A stretch of DNA of 64,000 nt from Allolobophora icterica (GCA_963556255.1 OY744606.1:79227641-79291640); one strand, 5' to 3'; positions 9,764 to 19,601 are shown, numbered from the stretch's first letter. Numbers and translations: made by a program. The notes: generated by a model not told the origin, from the sequence alone.

Positions 9764-10450
9764 AGAACGCTCTAACCAAATTTCTGTTGATCGAAATTGG
9801 AAAGTCGTGAAGTGAACGGATCGGGTTAAGATTTTTTAAAGAAACTGGGTACGACGAGTCCCCAGCCCAATAATCATAGCAAAAAGGAACTTAACATACA
9901 GTACCATCCGGCAGAGGGCCTGATACCTATAGAGCAATAGGTAAAAAGGCGCTCTGTGCAATCGGCTATACCTTCTCTGTCGTGAAGCTGCCAACGAACA
10001 CGTCTCTTCATATTGGTGAAAGATTCCATCTCTGGAGCTACGGGCCCCACAGGCGCTGTAGAAACTGGTCCGCCACCTGGGTACACTTTAAGTACGCCTT
10101 CTCCCTTTGTGGTGCTTCTTCTCCCTGCCATGACCAGGGAAAGTCGGCTCTTCGGTCTCCAAGGCCTCACGCAAGCACCACAATCACTGGGCTGAGGACT
10201 CATTGTCCCATTTCTTTCAGCCCTGATCCATTCACTGACCGCTTTCCAATTTCTATAAACAGAAGTACATTTCAACATAGCAGCTCCCGTGTCTTCTTTT
10301 CTCTTCGGTCATCTGACCTAAACAACCCCTCTGACTTGACGCACTCACATTCAAAGCAACATTTTAGAAGTACTAAAATTATGGGTTCCCATTGCGATCA
10401 CGATTTACAGTAGTTGATGTGTTTTTAGACATAGATAAATGCAATGATGT
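9764..10450. repeat. Conserved core between outward-facing promoter pairs (copy 2, best preserved)
   Basis: A minus-strand promoter pair lies immediately left and a plus-strand pair immediately right. Landmarks in order: GAACGCTCTAACCAAA, CGAGTCCCCAGCCCA, CAATCGGCTA, CAGCTCTGGAGCTACGGG, CACTGGGCTGAGGACTC, CAACCCCTCTGACTTGACG, GATCACGATTTACAGTAG and TTTTTAGACAT. A 134-codon minus-strand frame exists here but is broken in other copies. Confidence 0.7.
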
Positions 10451-10594
10451 TTCGACACCCTTAAAACGCTTTTTAGATAGGCTATATATAAATATCGTCA
10501 TGGCGCGAATTTAGATGCTCCTTCAAGGCGAAAATTGTTACAAAGACTTTTCTATCGATGTTAACGGTCTATGAGGCCAAAAGATGTTTTTAAA
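10451..10594 (+). ncRNA. Promoter-hairpin unit, class I
   Basis: TTCGACACCCTTAAAACGC (10451-10469), then GCTATATATAA (10481-10491). The hairpin starts at 10557: GATGTT/GATGTT-type outer stem and GGTC/GGCC inner stem (a wobble keeps the pairing). A TTTT run (10548-10551) lies just before the hairpin and could end a Pol III transcript early. Confidence 0.5.
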
Positions 10595-10606
10595 TGCGCT
10601 GTGAGG

Positions 10607-10705
10607 TTAGGTGATGCCAGTCCCAAACCTAGAGAAAGGAGGATGGTGAAGCTAACCATGTTTGTTGTAACACAGAATCTAAATTGAGGAAGTCGGTCAG
10701 TTAGA
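10607..10705 (+). repeat. Type-2 module
   Basis: GGTGATGCCAGTCCCAAAC ... AGGAGGATGGTGAAGCTAACC, ending in GAGGAAGTCGGTCAG; the GTTAAAC end has decayed. Confidence 0.5.
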
Positions 10706-10802
10706 TAACTATTTAGTTAGCTTTCCAATCACTCATATAGGCTACACAGATAAGCACAGACGTTAAGGACTGATGATGACGACGATGACATACATGTATA
10801 TA

Positions 10803-10928
10803 CAGTGCTTTTCTTCAGCCTCCTCCAAACCCTAATCCCGTTTTTCTCGGGATTTTAGCCCTTCCATAATTGTTCAGCTCCGGATCTATTGTTGAGTTCC
10901 GGAATCTTTTTTCTAGAAAAAAGCACTG
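10803..10928. mobile_element. Small TA-flanked MITE
   Basis: Ends CAGTGCTTTTCTT and AAAAAAGCACTG are inverted repeats flanked by TA on both sides, as in Tc1/mariner-type MITEs. It is 126 bp with an internal CCCG...CGGG palindrome. Confidence 0.55.
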
Positions 10929-11184
10929 TATATATATGTGTGTGAATTTTAAAATATATTATATATGTACAAACATACGCATCAGATTCACTTTAGACCG
11001 TTTAGGCCATTGGGCATCAATGGACCGGACTAATTCGATACAGCTTAATTGAACTGAGACTATACACACACATTGTTCTTTTATCTTGTAGGAAGCCGGG
11101 AGAAACCCAAGGGTGATCTAACTCCCTAGCAGTTGTAATATGTCGTCAAACAATTAAATCTACTGAGAATATTACGTTCAGCTT

Positions 11185-11220
11185 AAACACCTTTAAATAA
11201 CGCTCATCCGACATTACATA
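11185..11220 (+). promoter_or_regulatory. Class I promoter-like pair, weak TATA
   Basis: AAACACCTTTAAATAACG followed by ACATTACATA at the expected distance; no hairpin directly downstream, as an AT tract and an interrupted hairpin follow. Confidence 0.3.
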
Positions 11221-11332
11221 CACTCATAGCACCACAAAAAATTATTCAATGGGTATGCTAACGAGATGGGGAGAGAAGACTTGAAAACCAAAATAGAATC
11301 AAATGAAAAACAGTGTATATATGTTTAAAACT

Positions 11333-11512
<180 letters not shown>

Positions 11513-11513
11513 C

Positions 11514-11560
11514 GATTAAGAGGCCATGGGCCAAAGTAGCCATAAGATGTCTACACTTGA
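11514..11560 (+). repeat. Hairpin element, degenerate
   Basis: GATTAAGAGGCCATGGGCC ... GTAGCCATAAGATGTCTACAC; related to 5511 and 38993 by the preceding GATTAAG. Confidence 0.4.
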
Positions 11561-11679
11561 AACATCGTCTTCATCAATCGCTAGTTCGATACAGACATTT
11601 TACTATGCTCTAGTGTGCCAGTGGTAACTACAACTATTTTTCTACTTCCTATTATTCTAGGTTAAACCTTCTATTTAGT

Positions 11680-11745
11680 CGTGCTGGAGTCGAGAGCGCC
11701 TCTGAGTAGCCCTCTTGAAGAGTCGCTATATAAATGTACTAATGA
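11680..11745 (+). repeat. L2-like LINE 3' tail
   Basis: GAGAGCGCCTCTGAGTAG then GAGTCGCTATATAAATG, the same tail as 3700-3775. Confidence 0.65.
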
Positions 11746-11764
11746 CTGAATCAATTTTTCTTTT

Positions 11765-11804
11765 CCAATTCAACGGTCTTTGATGTTGAAAGTTGTTTTT
11801 AAAC
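11765..11804 (+). repeat. Hairpin element, degenerate
   Basis: AATTCAACGGTCTTTGATG then TTGAAAGTTGTTTTTAAACC; precedes the next promoter unit by about 30 bp. Confidence 0.4.
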
Positions 11805-11835
11805 CTAGACATTGCTAAGGGTATAGCAATCTACT

Positions 11836-11972
11836 AAGACACCTTTAAATAGTTTTAAGCCGCCACTATATAAACGATATTTGACCAAAATATCGTGTGG
11901 TGTAGCAAGAAAATTTTCTTTTCGAAGTCAACGCCTTTGATGCCACAAGATGGTGTTAAACACCGGATTGAA
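11836..11972 (+). ncRNA. Promoter-hairpin unit, class I
   Basis: AAGACACCTTTAAATAG (11836-11852) and CTATATAAA (11867-11875). The hairpin starts 67 bp past TATA at 11934 (GAAGTCAACGCC ... GCCACAAGATG) and ends GTTAAAC at 11972. The next unit begins about 30 bp downstream. Confidence 0.45.
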
Positions 11973-12001
11973 CGGATACTACTAAAAATATTGCGATCTT
12001 C

Positions 12002-12134
12002 TTCGACACCTTTAAATATTTTCAACGGACTCTATATAATCGACATATACCCACAACCCAACACTCTGCACAATATCCCCGGGCAATAATTGTTTTTCAT
12101 CAACGGCCTTTGATGTCATACGACGACATTAGAC
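12002..12134 (+). ncRNA. Promoter-hairpin unit, class I, ending in an (AAT)n tail
   Basis: TTCGACACCTTTAAAT (12002-12017) and CTATATAAT (12032-12040). The hairpin at 12094-12134 has a CATACGACGACATT 3' arm and continues into TTGGAATAAAAATAATAAT. This unit joins a promoter pair at its 5' side to the LINE-type tail at its 3' side. Confidence 0.45.
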
Positions 12135-12238
12135 CTTGGAATAAAAATAATAATAATAATCATCATAATCATAATCAAAAATTGTAATGACACTGATGGA
12201 TGTTAAGGTGGATCCTGTACTGTACAGACTTTTCCTTT

Positions 12239-12294
12239 TGAAAATCAACAGTTAGCAGTCTGCCTTTGATGTCATACGATACCGCTAAACTCTT
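12239..12294 (+). repeat. Hairpin element with internal insertion
   Basis: AAAATCAACAG ... CTGCCTTTGATGTCATACG, ending ACCGCTAAAC. Confidence 0.35.
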
Positions 12295-12299
12295 GTAAT

Positions 12300-12895
12300 C
12301 TATTCGTTTGATTATAACTTTAGCTGTCGCGTAAATTAGTAAGATATTTTCATTGACAGAGCATGAAACACCATATTATCACAATAACAGCAGTGAGTAC
12401 AAACTCAAGAGCTTCCGGTAAATGGTGCAAAAATCAAAGTGTTGATGCAAAATGGTCGTATTGACAAGCTGAGGCTGGATTGGCCCTTTTCTGGATAGCA
12501 TTTGGCAGTAGTAACAATGGAGAAATGAAATGAAATGTACTGAATGAGTGCGTAGTACAAAACTATAACGAACTAAACCTGATTGATAGTGTGTCCGCAA
12601 ACACAGAAATCGAGCAGACTTTAAGTTTCTTCCTTAAACAAGTTGTTTAATACATTTACATCGACTGCTACTATTCCTTCGGTATTTTTGTTACATCAAA
12701 GAATTCTTCCTTAAATCTGCAAATTCTGTTTTTATCCACGAAACTAGACTGAAACAGACGAATTAACAGGGCGCAGTAGGACTATTCCGTAAGGTGCGGC
12801 ATTGCAGTCTCTGGTATTTAAATATAATGCATTGCAATGGAATATATTGCAATGGTATATATTCACAGCGCCTTCAAGCATTTCCCATTGGTGAT
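12300..12895. other. No gene recognised; decayed repeat
   Basis: Includes a GGTGCGGCATTGCAGTCTC segment, then TATTTAAATATAATGC (12780-12830), shared with 6345-6430, 24115-24190 and 39985-40060, so it belongs to the same macro-repeat. No coding or RNA signal seen. Confidence 0.5.
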
Positions 12896-13190
12896 GAGAC
12901 CTTTAGGGGAGGAAAATCCCCCCCACGATACATGTGGATACATGGTTCCCCCCGACAGAGATGAATTCCTAAAAAAGGTCATCAACCTTTTTTGAGAGAG
13001 TAATTGCTGTAAAAAAATATAAAAAGTTAAAAATTGGACGAAGGACTAAAAAAATGTCATCAACTTTTTTGAAGATGAAATTAGGAAAAGTCTTAAACTT
13101 TTTCAAGATGGATGAAAAAATCTTGTGTAAATTCTTTGCTCCCCCTAGAAATCTTGTTTCCCCTCCCAGAAGAGGGGGAATAGATTAAAC
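12896..13190. repeat. MITE-like sequence with AAAAAGTTGATGACC-type interior
   Basis: CCCTAG/CTTTAGGGG-like ends and an interior (AAAAAAGGTCATCAACC, CATCTTCAAAAAAGTTG-type) resembling 4010-4080 and 37060-37300. Boundaries and target duplication are unclear. Confidence 0.4.
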
Positions 13191-13358
13191 ACTGCGTTAA
13201 CGGCCCTGACAAACACATTCATTAAACACGGAAAAATACTACAATCAATCATTTTCGGGTGGGCCCAGTTCCAGGCCTTGAGAAAGGAGGAGACACAACG
13301 CAATGTTATCTTTGGCGTATAAGATATTTTATATTGTACTATTATACAATACTATGAC

Positions 13359-13361
<3 letters not shown>

Positions 13362-13427
<66 letters not shown>

Positions 13428-13428
13428 G
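13362..13428. repeat. (AAT)n microsatellite
   Basis: About 22 AAT units. Confidence 0.95.
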
Positions 13429-13469
13429 ATTTTATCAATTATACGCATTTTCAATAATACCTTATGCCT

Positions 13470-13605
13470 GTGAATTTTTATCCCCCGGGGGATGATTTTA
13501 CACGATGGGGGATAGAAAAGGTTTATCCCCCGGATACTCTATACCGGTAGATTCCATCCGGGGGGATAAATTTATTCATCCCTCCGGATAGTTTTAGGAC
13601 GGATA
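13470..13605. repeat. Cluster of ATCCCCCGGGGGAT-type palindromes
   Basis: Four blocks of ATCCCCC or GGGGGAT, one an intact palindrome ATCCCCCGGGGGAT, in an otherwise AT-rich setting. No gene. It may be the interior of a MITE. Confidence 0.4.
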
Positions 13606-13826
13606 GTCTGTCAAGCGACACCGGCGCAGTTTTAACTATCGCAGATCGTCTAAAAGGAGGAATTTAAAACGAATCCTTTGCTACACGGGAAGCCAGTGCA
13701 GCGTTTTTCGAATACTTTGAGATGTTTGAGAGTTTTCGTCTGATTGGCGACCAGAGGACTGACTGAAGCTAAGGTTTTCTGATCTTTTGATTCCTTCATA
13801 ACTTCCTGTCCGCGCGTCTGCTTTGA

Positions 13827-13876
13827 CTTATAGGGCGAACATTATCCTTAAAACGGGTGTGTAATTATTTTCAACA
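13827..13876 (-). promoter_or_regulatory. Class II promoter-like pair, reverse strand
   Basis: Minus strand: TGAAAATAATTACACACC, then CGTTTTAAGG, then CCTATAAGT about 27 bp from ACACC. The expected hairpin to the left is not present. Confidence 0.4.
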
Positions 13877-13945
13877 CTTGTTACTTTTATGTGTGTTTTT
13901 TCCGAAAATAATTTTCATCACAGGATCGGAGCAATTTAACTGTCT

Positions 13946-13985
13946 CTTATATCTTTGTGACACAACGTTTTAAAGGTGCTTAAGA
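13946..13985 (-). promoter_or_regulatory. Class I promoter-like pair, reverse strand
   Basis: Minus strand: TTAAGCACCTTTAAAACG then GATATAAGA. The first A of ACACC is altered (GCACC). A second, TATA-less remnant lies at 14106-14128. Confidence 0.35.
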
Positions 13986-14021
13986 AGAGCTCTCAACCCA
14001 AACACGAGTAGTAGTAGTTTC

Positions 14022-14100
14022 AGTATAACGGCACTGTGTGAGCACAATGATCGCTAGCGTCTCCCTCCTGCTTTATCCAGGCTTCGGACAACTAAAGATT
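14022..14100 (-). repeat. Type-2 module with (ACT)n tail, reverse strand
   Basis: Minus strand: TCCGAAGCCTGGATAAAGC ... CTCACACAGTGCCGTTATAC, then TGAAACTACTACTACT. The trinucleotide tail implies a retroposed 3' end. Confidence 0.5.
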
Positions 14101-14128
14101 CCCGTACAGTTTAAAGGCGTTTTAAGAG

Positions 14129-14655
14129 AACACTCTAACCAAACGGTTACCTTTTCTATGGGGATATAGCATTTGGTAAAAAAAAGCACTCTAAGCAAAA
14201 AGGCTACCGTGTCTGTCGTGAGGATACCATCGTACACAAGTCTCTTCATATTGGCAAGAGTTTCCAGCTCTGGAGCAACTGGCCCCACAAGCGCAGTAGT
14301 AAATGGTCCGCCATCTGGGTACGCTTCAAATACTCCTCTCTATGTGGTGCTTCTTTTCCCTGCCACGACCGGGGGAAGTCGGCTGCTCCGGTCTGCAACT
14401 TTTAACAGAATTGCATTCCAACATGACAGCTTCCGTGTATTCTTTTCTCTCTGGTGTTCTGGCAACCGAGGCAACTCCTGTGACTTGACGCAGCGCTCAT
14501 TAATAAGCATGTGCCCTGCACTTACCTTTAAGGTAACATTTATAAGTACTGAAATTGATGACTCCGATTACGATAACGATTTACAGTAGCTGGAGTAAGG
14601 CAAATGTCGACCTAGAAGCCTGTTTCTAAAATAATATTGGGAAGTGCAATGATGT
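14129..14655. repeat. Conserved core (copy 3)
   Basis: Carries CAGCTCTGGAGCAACTGG, CTTCTTTTCCCTGCC, CTGTGACTTGACGCAGCGC and the ACGATAACGATTTACAGTAG segment in the standard order. Confidence 0.6.
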
Positions 14656-14697
14656 TTTCGACACCCTTAAAACGCTTGTAACATATGCTATATATAA
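14656..14697 (+). promoter_or_regulatory. Class I promoter-like pair
   Basis: TTTTCGACACCCTTAAAACG then GCTATATATAAAT. The sequence downstream is replaced by a CCTATG-ended repeat and a second partial core, so no hairpin follows. Confidence 0.5.
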
Positions 14698-14752
14698 ATT
14701 ATCGCCATCAGGCGAAGTAAGTCAACGAATTTTCGCAGTGCTTGAACACGAT

Positions 14753-14901
14753 CGGTGTTAAATTCAAGAGGAGACAACTCAGGGAGACATCCAGGTGTTG
14801 TAGGGGGTGCGGAGGTATAACCCACAGAAACTTTTTGAAATCTAAAACAGCAAGAGGAGGCAACGTTCTCCTCTTGCCTCAATGTGGCAACGCCTATGCT
14901 C
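14753..14901. repeat. MITE-like element, paralogue of 36427-36583
   Basis: CTCCTCTTGCCTCAATGTGGC then AACGCCTATG at one end and AAATTCAAGAGGAGACAAC at the other, the reverse of 36427-36583. No target duplication visible; it lies between two partial cores. Confidence 0.5.
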
Positions 14902-15095
14902 CCATGTCTTCTTTTCTCTCCGGTCTTCTGGCAATCGAAACAACCCCTCTGACTTGACGCACTCACCTTCAAAGTAACATTTTAGAAGTATTAAATGTTG
15001 GGATCCCGTTACGATCACGATTTACAGAAGCTGATGTAAAGTATATACGACGTATATAGAAGCATGTTTTTAGACATTGGGAAATGCAATTATGT
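14902..15095. repeat. Conserved core, right part only
   Basis: Begins at CTCCCATGTCTTCTTTTCTC and keeps CAACCCCTCTGACTTGACGC and GATCACGATTTACAGAAG up to the next promoter pair. Confidence 0.55.
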
Positions 15096-15162
15096 TTTCG
15101 ACACCCTTAAACCGCTTCTTAGATAAGCTATAATAGCTATATATACAAATACTTCTACACCA
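15096..15162 (+). promoter_or_regulatory. Class I promoter-like pair, unit split by a LINE insertion
   Basis: TTTTCGACACCCTTAAACCG (15096-15115) and GCTATATATAC (15136-15146). The LINE's target duplication ACTTCTACACCA (15151-15162) starts 5 bp past TATA. The remaining part of the unit resumes at 17885. Confidence 0.5.
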
Positions 15163-15198
15163 CAGGGCTCCATTATTTCCCCATTATTATTCTTAATA

Positions 15199-16968
15199 AT
15201 GATAAATAATCTGGATCCTGGTTTGGAGAATGTCGAATTGTCATTATTTGCTGATGATAGTGCCATTTTCTGTGCTGGTCGGAACATAAAATCACTACAA
15301 GGTAAAATCCAAAAAGCTATTAATAAAATTAATGACTGGTGTGATGAAAATGGTTTTAAAATCTCTTTAAATAAAACCACTGGAGTATTATTTACAAAAA
15401 CAAGAAAAATACACAAATTACAGATTTTCCTTAATAAAAAAGAAATTAAAATAGAAAAAACTGCCAAATTTCTGGGAGTTATTTTTGACTCTAAATTAAA
15501 TTGGAAGCACCATATAGAATACATTGTTACCAAATGTAAAAAACGAATGAATATAATGAGAGCTGTATCTGGGTATAGATGGGGGGCATCCAAACGAGCC
15601 CTCCTATGCATTTATAAAGCTATAATTAGATCAGTTCTTGATTATGGGGATGTAGCATATACCACAGCTAGTTCCAGCCAGTTAAAAAAGTTGCAAAATA
15701 TCCAATCTGAGGCTTTGAGATTAGCTTGTGGCTCAGCTAAGGGCACCCCAATCATGGCTCTTCAAAATGAATGTGGTGAAATTCCACTCCACCTACGTCG
15801 TTTGAACAATTCGCTTAAAATAGGATCTAAAATTCTCAGTTCAAAAGATCATCCTGCGGCGGAAGCTATGCGAGACCACTGGACAAATTATTATTATGCA
15901 TCTTCTGTTAAACAAAATTCCATTTTTAAAAGAACTGAACATTTTTTCTCCTTGATCTCTCAGCCATTTAAATCACCATCTTACCAGTCAACAGCCCCCT
16001 GGCTTAATAAAACCATTAAAGTTGATCTGTCCTTGAAAAAATATATCAACAAAAAGACAGACTCCCCTAATTTTATGTCATCCTTGTCATTAGAATTAAT
16101 TAATAGATATCTTGATTACACACCCATTTATACGGATGGATCTAAACTTGAAAGTATAGTTTCAGCAGCCTTCTATATACCTTCTATACAGTTTCATAAT
16201 ATCTATAGAATTGTAAATGATTCATCGATTTATTCAGCTGAATTAACAGCCATAATTGAAGCAATTAAATGGATTATTATAAATGAAAATGAAAATACAA
16301 ATAAATATATCATATTTACTGACTCATTAAGTGTAGCCACTTCTATAAAAGAGAATGGGTCTAGTTCAAGGCCTAATCTTTTTCTTGAATTTTTAGATAA
16401 TTTTAATAAGATAAAACATAGCAATATCATAGTAGCATGGATACCAAGCCATATTGGTTTATCTGGAAATGAAATGGCAGATATGCTGGCAAAGAAGGGA
16501 CTGGAAATATCTGAGATTAATTCAACAAATTATTTAGAGTTTAAGGAAATCTATTCTTTAATAAGGAATTATGTAATTAATAAATGGCAAATTGAATACA
16601 ACCTTAAAACAAATGGAAGATTCTATAAAAATATTCAACCCCAGGTATCTACAGATATAAAATTTACAGACTATCTTAGAAAACGAGAAGTTCAAATTAC
16701 CAGACTTAGAATGGGACATATTCTAACTAATACCTGGCTGAAATCTATAGGTAAAAGCCCAACGGACTTATGTTTTGAATGCCAGGTACCTGAAACAATT
16801 CATCATATACTAACTGCTTGTAAAAAACATGAAATATCACAAATGCTAGTTCAGAAATGTGCAAAGAAAAAAGTGGAATACACTGTTAAAAATATCTTGA
16901 CAGTTCGAGATATTTATCTTGAAGTATATAGTTTACTTATGACTATAACTAGTGGAAAGATTATGTAA
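15199..16968 (+). CDS. I-type LINE ORF2, RT C-terminus + RNase H + zinc finger (partial)
   Basis: 589 codons are open; the first ATG is internal because the copy is 5'-truncated and the frame is readable from 15163. RT motif FADD is at residues 17-20, followed by the thumb (FLGVIFDSKLNWKHHI). The RNase H domain runs about 305-440 with YTDGS (D near 312), the E of SAELTA near 346, the D of FTDS near 374 and SGNEMAD near 423-429. A C-terminal CFEC...HHILTAC zinc-finger-like motif lies near 526-543. The RNase H residues appear intact. The endonuclease and early RT motifs are missing, so this copy cannot be autonomous, though the lack of stop codons suggests a young insertion. Confidence 0.85.
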   Translation: MINNLDPGLENVELSLFADDSAIFCAGRNIKSLQGKIQKAINKINDWCDENGFKISLNKTTGVLFTKTRKIHKLQIFLNKKEIKIEKTAKFLGVIFDSKLNWKHHIEYIVTKCKKRMNIMRAVSGYRWGASKRALLCIYKAIIRSVLDYGDVAYTTASSSQLKKLQNIQSEALRLACGSAKGTPIMALQNECGEIPLHLRRLNNSLKIGSKILSSKDHPAAEAMRDHWTNYYYASSVKQNSIFKRTEHFFSLISQPFKSPSYQSTAPWLNKTIKVDLSLKKYINKKTDSPNFMSSLSLELINRYLDYTPIYTDGSKLESIVSAAFYIPSIQFHNIYRIVNDSSIYSAELTAIIEAIKWIIINENENTNKYIIFTDSLSVATSIKENGSSSRPNLFLEFLDNFNKIKHSNIIVAWIPSHIGLSGNEMADMLAKKGLEISEINSTNYLEFKEIYSLIRNYVINKWQIEYNLKTNGRFYKNIQPQVSTDIKFTDYLRKREVQITRLRMGHILTNTWLKSIGKSPTDLCFECQVPETIHHILTACKKHEISQMLVQKCAKKKVEYTVKNILTVRDIYLEVYSLLMTITSGKIM

Positions 16969-17713
16969 ATATCAGAAATAAATAGTGTAAATTATATCTG
17001 AAAATACTGTCAACATGTATATTGGAGTTCTGCCATTTGAGTTGGATGTTATCCGATAAAATAATGTAAATAGTTATAAATTTTGTTACCATAATGTTTA
17101 TATAAAAAGAAATTAATTGACAGATTCTTATGTGCTTATCACTAATCATCTGTTAATTTCTAAGTAATTCACTAATTTGAAATAATCGAAGAAACTATTT
17201 TCTTCGTTGTGTTATCTAACCATATAACTTTTTTTTTTCTGGACACTGATAATTGCTTATTACATATAAATGGGTGATTTGTAATGTTTTAAAATGTATG
17301 GAATTCATAACCTAATGTGTGTGTGCTTTTTTTTTTTTTTAATTGGATATAATCGATGACTAGTAATGTTTATAATATTATTGGTCCTAGGACAATACTG
17401 CTAAATTGGTGTGCGTGCGTGCGTGTGTGTATAAATCAATGTATGGGATCAGACATTTCAACTGATTTTGAAATTTAGAAATGACATTGAATAATATTGA
17501 TATTATTATTGAAGCCTCTAAATAAGAACTAAGTACTTTCTATGTCAAGTTAATATTGAATATTGAAGCAATCTGTATAAATATTAACTATTAATGTTTA
17601 TATTGAACATTGTTTGTAAATATGTTATGAACGGTTCTTATGATAATGTAAATAAATGTGAAATTCTTTAAAATAAAGAGCCAAACAAGGAAACAAACGA
17701 TGAGACAATCAAA

Positions 17714-17742
17714 AGAAAGAAAGAAAGAAAGAAAGAAAGAAA
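17714..17742. repeat. (GAAA)n tract in LINE 3' UTR
   Basis: About seven GAAA units; also present, shorter and interrupted, in the second LINE copy near 52565. Confidence 0.9.
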
Positions 17743-17812
17743 ACAGAAAGAAAGAAACTGATAAATGAAAGTTATACGAACATGAACTGAAATATATAAA
17801 AAAAACTGTAAA

Positions 17813-17851
17813 GACGTCAACGGCCTATGTAGCCATAAGATGTCATTAAAC
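17813..17851 (+). repeat. Hairpin at the 3' end of the I-type LINE
   Basis: GACGTC pairs with GATGTC and the inner GGC with GCC; then ATTAAAC, TTTTGGAAT and AATAATAAT up to the target duplication. By position this is the LINE's terminal RNA structure and a plausible RT recognition element, as known for the UnaL2 family. Confidence 0.75.
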
Positions 17852-17884
17852 TTTTGGAATAATAATAATAAAAACTTCTACACC

Positions 17885-18060
17885 ATGCTGTAGCATACTG
17901 TATTACAAACTGAAGTGACAATTGTACGAAATTTATTCCTGTCTACGTCAATGGTTCTTGATGGACAAATTGCCATCGTCGGGTGGTTCCAGTCCGAAGC
18001 TTGAACAAAGGAGGAGGAGGATGACGTTAATCATTTTTGTATGATATCGCGTCTTTAAAC
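17885..18060 (+). repeat. Remainder of the promoter-hairpin unit beyond the LINE, plus type-2 module
   Basis: Continues the unit begun at 15096: a degenerate hairpin (TCTACGTCAATGG ... TTGCCATCG, 17940-17980), then GGTGGTTCCAGTCCGAAGC and GAGGATGACG, ending GTCTTTAAAC. Removing the LINE gives TATA-to-hairpin spacing of roughly 80 bp, like intact units. Confidence 0.5.
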
Positions 18061-18080
18061 ATATACCGATTTATGCTCTA

Positions 18081-18120
18081 TTTAGACACCTCTAGAACCA
18101 TTACATCTTAAGCTATATTT
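18081..18120 (+). promoter_or_regulatory. Class I promoter-like pair (GACACCTCTAGA variant)
   Basis: TTTAGACACCTCTAGAACC then AAGCTATATTTTTGG; the same CTCTAGA variant occurs at 35333. No hairpin downstream. Confidence 0.4.
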
Positions 18121-19380
18121 TTGGCGGATCCTCTTACTCATTAATTGATGACAACGTAAACACCATAAGCAAATGGGATTTGAATGAAGGGTGTCCGTTA
18201 CACCGTACGATTTAAAGAAATTTTTTTCTAAAGTAAATTTGAATAAAAGGGTGTTTGTAATATCATTCCAGAAATATCTGTGCTGCCAAAGGCTTATATT
18301 GAAACCACAGATTAGTGGTAGAGTGATTGAAGGGATGTCTGCAGCAACAAATGATGCTGTGATACCATTAATAAGCAATAGGGATATTCATGAAAGAATA
18401 TATGAGAATATATGTCACAAAATATGTCCGAGTTCAATATAATCAGCCATCTAATACTCTGCATACCGAAGTCTCAAGTAGATCAGTCGCAAGGTAAGAG
18501 GTAATTTGGACAAATGATGCCACCTTACTTACTTCCCACTCGGGTGGAGTTGTTCACAACAGTTCAAGGACTATTCCAATGTCGACCAATTTCGAAATAG
18601 TCGCGCCAGTCTCCCTTTATCAGAGGAACAGAGGGAGAGTTAGAGGGAGGTACGATCACATACATTATTTATAACTGGACAGAAAAATGATCTTTTCAGA
18701 TATTTTAAAATTACCCGAAAACTCAATAAAGAGTTAACTGAATATACGAAAGGGCATTTCATAGAGTAGTTGTTACAAAGGAAGGTGCTCATCGAATTGT
18801 AGCGATAGATGAGGCATAGTCACCAGCTCATCAAAAATGCAGTCTTTGGATAACGGGCCAGTTGAGACTAGCATTCCTTATGTACTCATGAAAACTAGAA
18901 CTGTTCATTTCAATAGACGTCTTCCTGTGCCTATCCAGGAATTGGACTATTTCGTAGAAGGAGTAGTTTTTGGTTTTACCTGAGGACCAAAACAATCTGA
19001 ACGAAAAAGCGAAGGAGCATGGGGCACATCATATGCAGCATAGGCTGGGAAATATAGAACATAGGAACATCACTCTAGTGACCTATCCTATACAAACGAC
19101 CTTCCCACTATTTCTAATTACTTTATTTTTTCTTATAAGTGATGCTGTTATGATTGCCATAACATTTTTGTCATCTATTGTCAAAACAAATCCTTATCTC
19201 AGAGACACCACCATCGTGGTGCTGGAATACTTCATCCTTTTTCACACCTCTGCGCAGTCGGCGACTTCATCAGCTCTGATGGATATGTGAGTAAGATGAG
19301 AAGTGGTGTAAGTGTCGGACACTGTCACTTTCCATGCTAGGCACCGTCTACGAAACCGCAATTATTGACTCGACGCCGGT
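18121..19380. other. No gene recognised
   Basis: Several open frames of 60-106 codons exist, with no domain I recognise and no visible splice-linked structure. No tandem repeat or unit hallmark seen. It may be decayed transposon or intergenic sequence. Confidence 0.4.
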
Positions 19381-19383
19381 AGT

Positions 19384-19480
<97 letters not shown>
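19384..19480. repeat. (AGT)n microsatellite, tail of a type-2 module
   Basis: About 32 AGT units directly abut the minus-strand module at 19491, whose 3' end reads GTTAAACTTAACTACTACT. Confidence 0.95.
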
Positions 19481-19490
19481 TAAGTTTAAC

Positions 19491-19548
19491 GACACTGTTT
19501 CATAACAAAGATCGTTAGTGTCATTTGAGCCTGGGATCGGTGATTAAG
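19491..19548 (-). repeat. Type-2 module, reverse strand
   Basis: Minus strand: GATCCCAGGCTCAAATGACAC ... ATCTTTGTTATG, then AAACAGTGTCGTTAAAC running into the ACT repeat. Confidence 0.5.
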
Positions 19549-19560
19549 CGGAATTTGCAG

Positions 19561-19601
19561 AATATATAGAATTGCTACTAATCGTTTTAAAGGTGTCTAT
19601 A
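19561..19601 (-). promoter_or_regulatory. Class I promoter-like pair, reverse strand
   Basis: Minus strand: TATAGACACCTTTAAAACG then TCTATATATT. It points into the type-2 module at 19491-19548 rather than a hairpin. Confidence 0.45.

Larger units (their letters stand above)
15163..17872 (+). mobile_element. I-type non-LTR retrotransposon, 5'-truncated
   Basis: The copy starts inside the RT at QGSIISPLLF and ends in the hairpin at 17813 plus TTTTGGAATAATAATAA. The 12-bp duplication ACTTCTACACCA flanks it at 15151-15162 and 17873-17884. The 3' UTR (17010-17870) is nearly identical to 51872-52714, a second independently inserted copy. An RNase H domain and a (TAA)n-type tail are features of the I group of LINEs. 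Confidence 0.85.

Noticed and set aside
9874..10278. 134-codon minus-strand frame inside the conserved core as a candidate protein
   Set aside because: Equivalent positions in the cores at 7412, 42991, 58638 and 59476 are frameshifted or stopped, so no protein is conserved.
10548..10551. TTTT run as a general Pol III terminator of the units
   Set aside because: It occurs before the hairpin in some copies (10548, 60194) but is absent in others (7901, 26691, 5846), so it cannot define the 3' end of the family.
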